Origin: an uncultured Litoreibacter sp.
Lineage (GTDB): Bacteria; Pseudomonadota; Alphaproteobacteria; Rhodobacterales; Rhodobacteraceae
Reading direction: 5' to 3'
Length of the DNA stretch: 38,834 nt
Assembly: GCA_938030665.1 (NCBI GenBank)
Contig: CALHHY010000006.1
Coordinates: forward strand, 1-38,834
In this document: positions 35,702 to 38,834 of the stretch, one piece after another
Layout of the letters: each line of letters opens with the position of its first letter
Numbering within the stretch: the first letter of the stretch is position 1
Translations under genes and position numbers: made by a program
Notes under the pieces: model-generated
Seen by the model: the letters and a program-made list of their open reading frames with translations, nothing else
Told to the model about the DNA's origin: nothing
Database searches by the model: none

Positions 35702-36736
35702 ATGGCACGCCGACCGACGATCAAAGATATTGCGGCCGAGGCCGGCGTCAGCGTCGCGACCGTCAACCGCGTGCTGGCGGGCAATGTCCCCGTGCGGGAA
35801 GAGACGGGGCGCAAGGTGTCGGAGGCCGCTTTTCGTATCGGCTACCACGGCACCAATCTGATCGAACAGCGCTTGCGGCCAGACCTGCCCAAAGTGCGGT
35901 TTGGCTTCGTGCTGCAGAAAGAGAAGCAGAGCTTCTACCAAATGCTGGCCGACCATTTGCAGCAGGCGGTACAGCGGGTGCCTGGCATCAATGCAGAAGC
36001 CGTCGTTTCCTTCGCGCCATCGCAATCGCCCAAGGATGTCGCGCAGATCCTTCTGGAGATGTCGGAGCGGGTTGATGTCATCGCCGCCACCGCTGTGAAC
36101 CACCATATTGTCAATGATGCGGTGCGCGCATTAGCGGAGCGTGACGTCCCTACTTTCGCGGTGCTGTCGGACTTCGCGCAGGGCGAAAGGCTCAATTATG
36201 TAGGGCTCAATAACCTGAAGGTGGGCAGGGGCGCGGCTTGGCTGCTGTCGACGACAACGCGCAAACCCGGCAAGTTGGCCATCTTTGTGGGCGGGCATCG
36301 CTGGCATGGGCACGACCTGCGTGAGGCGGGGTTTCGCAGCTTCTTTCGGGAGCATTTGCCGCGCTTTGACGTGCTTGACACATTGGTCAATCTTGAGACG
36401 CGACAGTTGACCCATGAGGCCACGTTGGATTTGCTGTCGCGCCATCCCGACATTGTGGGAATCTATGTGGCGGGCGGTGGGATGGAGGGCGCGATCAGCG
36501 CCTTGAGGGAAGAGCGCAAACCGCGGGACGTCGCGCTGATTGTGAACGATCTAACGCCCGACTCGCGGGTTGCGCTGGCCGATGGTTACGTCACTGCCGT
36601 GCTTGCCGCGCCGTTGGAGGCGTTGTGCCGGGACCTCGTGGATCTCATGGCGCAGGCCATCATTGGCGGGGGCCCTGCCGTCGTCGGGCAGCGGTTCCTG
36701 GAGCCGGTCGTGCACATTCCCGAACTCTCTTCGTGA
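35702..36736 (+). CDS. LacI-family transcriptional regulator
   Basis: 344 aa. N-terminal helix-turn-helix with hinge (TIKDIAAEAGVSVATVNRVL, residues 6-25), then a periplasmic-binding-like sugar sensor domain. It precedes a sugar isomerase and a sugar-binding protein and is the probable repressor of that locus. A 14-bp LacI-type operator lies just after its stop. The ligand is unknown, probably a sugar or cyclitol. Confidence 0.95.
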   Translation: MARRPTIKDIAAEAGVSVATVNRVLAGNVPVREETGRKVSEAAFRIGYHGTNLIEQRLRPDLPKVRFGFVLQKEKQSFYQMLADHLQQAVQRVPGINAEAVVSFAPSQSPKDVAQILLEMSERVDVIAATAVNHHIVNDAVRALAERDVPTFAVLSDFAQGERLNYVGLNNLKVGRGAAWLLSTTTRKPGKLAIFVGGHRWHGHDLREAGFRSFFREHLPRFDVLDTLVNLETRQLTHEATLDLLSRHPDIVGIYVAGGGMEGAISALREERKPRDVALIVNDLTPDSRVALADGYVTAVLAAPLEALCRDLVDLMAQAIIGGGPAVVGQRFLEPVVHIPELSS

Positions 36737-36741
36737 GATTA

Positions 36742-36774
36742 TTGTATCATGCAACCGGTTGCAAAATATCATGC
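36742..36774 (+). promoter_or_regulatory. LacI-type operator within the promoter of the sugar locus
   Basis: TGCAACCGGTTGCA (36750-36763) is a perfect palindrome with the central CG typical of LacI-family operators. It sits between a possible -35 TTGTAT (36742-36747) and -10 AATATC (36765-36770; 17-bp spacer). Copies of TATCATGC flank it at 36745-36752 and 36767-36774. Repression by the adjacent LacI-family protein is the natural reading. Confidence 0.75.
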
Positions 36775-36876
36775 GTGAGACGTAATTCCACATTCTGTTG
36801 ACGGCAGCCCTGCCTCTCGCCCAGCATGGCCCTCGGGAGAAGCTCAGGGAATCTGAGCAAGGGAGGATTGGCGGCA

Positions 36877-37695
36877 ATGCTGCCCACAGCTTTGAATCAT
36901 ATGACGGCGCCGGGTTTGCGCTGCGACCAGCTAATGCATGCCGCATCAAAGATCGGCTGCATGGGGGTGGAGCTGCGCAATGACCTGAACGCCCCGCTGT
37001 TTGACGGCGACGGGCCAGAAGCCGCCCGCGCGGCTGCGAAGGCCGCGGGCGTCGAGATACTGGCGATTGCCGAGGTCAAAGCTTTCAACGACTGGTCCGA
37101 CCAAAAGGCCCGCGAGGCGGAGGCGCTTTTGCAACTAGGCGCGGCCTGCGGGGCGCATGGCATCAGCCTGATCCCGCGCAATGACGGCGTCGGGCTTGGC
37201 AATGGCGAACGGCAGGCCAACCTGCGGATCGCCCTGCGGGAGCTGCTGCCCATGCTCGAAGCCTACGGGTTGATGGGCTTTGTCGAGCCACTTGGGTTCG
37301 AGCATTGCTCGATGCAGTACAAATCCGAGGCCGTCGAGATCATCGAGGCCTTGCGGGCGGAAAACCGCATCAAGCTGATCCACGATACCTTTCACCACCA
37401 CCTCGCCGGCGACGGGCCGGTTTTCCCGCAGCATACCGCAATCGTCCATGTGTCAGGCGTTGTCGAAACCGATGTGTCGCTGCTGGAAATGGGCGACCCG
37501 CACCGGGTTTTGGTCGATGGCCGCGACCGGATGGGCAACGTGGCGCAGATCGAGGCTTTGACCCAAGGCGGCTACACTGGTCCGATCTCGATGGAGGCCT
37601 TCGCCCCCGAGGTCCACGCATTCACCGACCCGAAGGCAGAGCTTTCGCGGTCATTCAACTTCATCGAATCGCGTCTTGCGGAACTTGCGGCATGA
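36877..37695 (+). CDS. Sugar phosphate isomerase/epimerase-like TIM-barrel protein
   Basis: 272 aa AP-endonuclease-2-type TIM barrel, the fold of IolE, IolI and hydroxypyruvate isomerase. LGFEHCSMQYKS, KLIHDTFHHHLAGDG and SMEAFAPEVHAF carry the Glu, Asp and His residues expected to bind the metal. I choose ATG 36877 (GGAGG about 10 nt upstream); an ATG at 36826 would add 17 atypical residues. It lies downstream of the LacI operator and upstream of a sugar-binding protein, so it acts in catabolism of an imported sugar or cyclitol, identity unknown. Confidence 0.85.
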   Translation: MLPTALNHMTAPGLRCDQLMHAASKIGCMGVELRNDLNAPLFDGDGPEAARAAAKAAGVEILAIAEVKAFNDWSDQKAREAEALLQLGAACGAHGISLIPRNDGVGLGNGERQANLRIALRELLPMLEAYGLMGFVEPLGFEHCSMQYKSEAVEIIEALRAENRIKLIHDTFHHHLAGDGPVFPQHTAIVHVSGVVETDVSLLEMGDPHRVLVDGRDRMGNVAQIEALTQGGYTGPISMEAFAPEVHAFTDPKAELSRSFNFIESRLAELAA

Positions 37696-37781
37696 ACACG
37701 GGTCGGTGGAATAACGCCCCTCCAGAGGGCTCCGGTAGAACGAAATCTGGTGTGCCGGACACCACCATTGGGAGGAACTCC

Positions 37782-38720
37782 ATGAAAAAGCTACTACTCA
37801 CAGGTGCAATCACCGCGATGATGACCACGGCCGCTCTGGCCCAGGATATCGGCGTCTCGGTTGCGCGTTTTGACGATAATGGCCTGACCATCATGCGCAA
37901 TGGCATGACGGAACATGCAGCAACCATCGACGGTCTGAACCTGCAGATGGAAGACGCGCAGGACGACGTTGCGCGCCAGCTTGACCAGATCAACAACTTC
38001 ATCGCTTCGGGCGTGGACGCGATCATCGTCAACGCCGTTGACACCAACGCAACCGAAGCCATGAGCCAAGCTGCCGCCTCCGCTGGTGTGCCGCTGGTCT
38101 ATGTGAACCGCCAGCCGGTCAACATGGACACGCTGCCTGAAGGTCAGGCATTTGTGGCCTCCAACGAGATCGAATCCGGCACACTTGCCGCATTCCGCAT
38201 GTGCCAAGACCTGCGCGCAGCCGGTAAATCCGGTGGCGCAAAAGCCTACATGCTGATGGGTCAGCTGTCGAACCAGGCCGCTGTTCAGCGCTCCAAAGAC
38301 TTCCATGACGTGATCGGCATGGACATGTGTAACTTCATCACCCTGATCGACGAGCAAACCGCGAACTGGTCGCGTGACGAAGCGCAAAATATGATGACCA
38401 ACTGGATTTCTTCGGGTGAAGAGTTCGACGCAGTCTTCGGCAACAACGACGAAATGGCCATTGGCGCAATCCAGGCGATGAAAGCCTCGGGTATTTCCAT
38501 GGATGACGTGGTTGTCGGCGGTGTCGACGCAACACCAGACGCGCTGGTTGCGATGCAAGCCGGTGACATGGACGTCACTGTGTTCCAGGACCTTGCGGGT
38601 CAGGGTGCAGGCTCCATCGACACGGCGATCAAGCTGGCCGCGGGCGAAGCCGTCGACAAGACTGTCTTCATCCCCTTCAAGCTGGTGACACCAGAGAACG
38701 TCAGCGAGTTCTTGAACTAA
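37782..38720 (+). CDS. Sugar ABC transporter periplasmic substrate-binding protein
   Basis: 312 aa of the ribose/inositol-binding (type I periplasmic-binding) class. A signal peptide of about 20 residues ends ALA-QD. VDAIIVNAVDTNAT and GNNDEMAIGAIQAM are family segments contacting the ligand and hinge. GGGAGG precedes the ATG. The 86-bp gap from the isomerase gene has a GGTGT/ACACC hairpin (37749-37763). Substrate not readable; a monosaccharide or inositol is likely. Confidence 0.93.
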   Translation: MKKLLLTGAITAMMTTAALAQDIGVSVARFDDNGLTIMRNGMTEHAATIDGLNLQMEDAQDDVARQLDQINNFIASGVDAIIVNAVDTNATEAMSQAAASAGVPLVYVNRQPVNMDTLPEGQAFVASNEIESGTLAAFRMCQDLRAAGKSGGAKAYMLMGQLSNQAAVQRSKDFHDVIGMDMCNFITLIDEQTANWSRDEAQNMMTNWISSGEEFDAVFGNNDEMAIGAIQAMKASGISMDDVVVGGVDATPDALVAMQAGDMDVTVFQDLAGQGAGSIDTAIKLAAGEAVDKTVFIPFKLVTPENVSEFLN

Positions 38721-38745
38721 GCGGCCTCAGTCACAAACAACACGG

Positions 38746-38769
38746 GAGGCGGCGTTTCGGCGCCGCCTC
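38746..38769 (+). terminator. Intercistronic hairpin after the substrate-binding protein gene
   Basis: GAGGCGGCG-TTTCGG-CGCCGCCTC, a perfect 9-bp GC stem followed by TTTCC. The T-run is short and a further gene starts 55 bp later. It probably stabilises the upstream mRNA or partly terminates it, giving more binding protein than membrane components, as is usual in ABC operons. Confidence 0.75.
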
Positions 38770-38823
38770 TTTCCACGAAAGATTTTACTGGGGCGCGAAA
38801 CGGGCGCCCTAAGGGGAAAGTAA

Positions 38824-38834
38824 ATGTCGGACAC
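38824..38834 (+). CDS. Start of the next gene, probably an ABC transporter component (fragment)
   Basis: ATG at 38824 with AGGGGAAAG upstream opens a frame (Met-Ser-Asp) that runs off the window. The position after a substrate-binding protein suggests the ATPase or permease. Nothing more can be read. Confidence 0.5.

Noticed and set aside
1..38834. CRISPR arrays, tRNA/rRNA genes, insertion sequences, phage genes
   Set aside because: No regularly spaced repeats, tRNA-like cloverleaf, transposase or integrase reading frames, or terminal inverted repeats were found on reading through the window.

Overview
The window carries most of a photosynthesis gene cluster (PGC) from a GC-rich purple alphaproteobacterium, followed by ordinary housekeeping and sugar-uptake genes. 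Gene order (bchODI-crtA / crtIB-tspO / crtCD / crtEF-bchCXYZ-pufQBALMX), the spheroidene-type carotenoid genes including crtA, and a PufX-like gene in place of the tetraheme cytochrome gene pufC all point to Rhodobacteraceae. The best guess is an aerobic anoxygenic phototroph of the Roseobacter group, or a close Rhodobacter relative. The species cannot be fixed from the sequence alone.

Layout. 1-3460 (minus): crtA-bchI-bchD-bchO (bchO cut by the window edge), which gives the Mg-chelatase subunits and spheroidene monooxygenase. 3461-3572: divergent promoter with a PpsR-type site. 3573-6637 (plus): crtI-crtB-tspO. 6634-9029 (minus): crtD-crtC. 9030-9150: divergent promoter with two PpsR-type sites. 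9151-11166 (plus): crtE-crtF. 11177-11217: a strong promoter overlapped by PpsR-type sites. 11290-19392 (plus): bchC-bchX-(61-aa unknown ORF)-bchY-bchZ-pufQ-pufB-pufA-pufL-pufM-pufX, almost every junction overlapping or tightly spaced. 19639-21546 (plus): dxs. 21543-25445 (minus): bchG-bch2/PucC-like-bchP-idi, from a promoter with two PpsR-type sites. The cluster stops there. Early bch genes, puhA, acsF, ppsR and ppaA are not in the window.

25548-26954 is a MscS-type channel (minus). leuC-leuD (27197-29211) end at a clear intrinsic terminator. An AT-rich gap of about 300 bp follows, then an unknown membrane protein, a degenerate-looking endonuclease/exonuclease/phosphatase-family protein, a divergent epimerase/LysR pair with twin palindromic operators, leuB, and a DMT-family exporter. 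Last comes the start of a sugar catabolic locus (LacI regulator, TIM-barrel isomerase, periplasmic sugar-binding protein, and the first codons of the next gene).

How the genes work together. dxs and idi feed isoprenoid precursors. crtE makes GGPP, which crtB/I/C/D/F/A convert to spheroidene/spheroidenone and bchP/bchG use to build the phytyl tail of bacteriochlorophyll a. bchI/D(/O) insert Mg, and bchXYZ and bchC complete the bacteriochlorin ring. pufBA/LM/X form the LH1-reaction-centre core. PpsR-type TGT-N12-ACA sites at four promoters suggest one redox/light repressor coordinates all of this.

The observations most worth following are: the 61-aa ORF wedged with overlapping start and stop between bchX and bchY; the missing conventional start of crtC; folded RNA elements in the puf operon (three-way junction before pufB, hairpin array after pufX); candidate leaderless promoters for crtI and bchG; and a (GC)5 tract that takes the natural start of the endonuclease-like gene out of frame.
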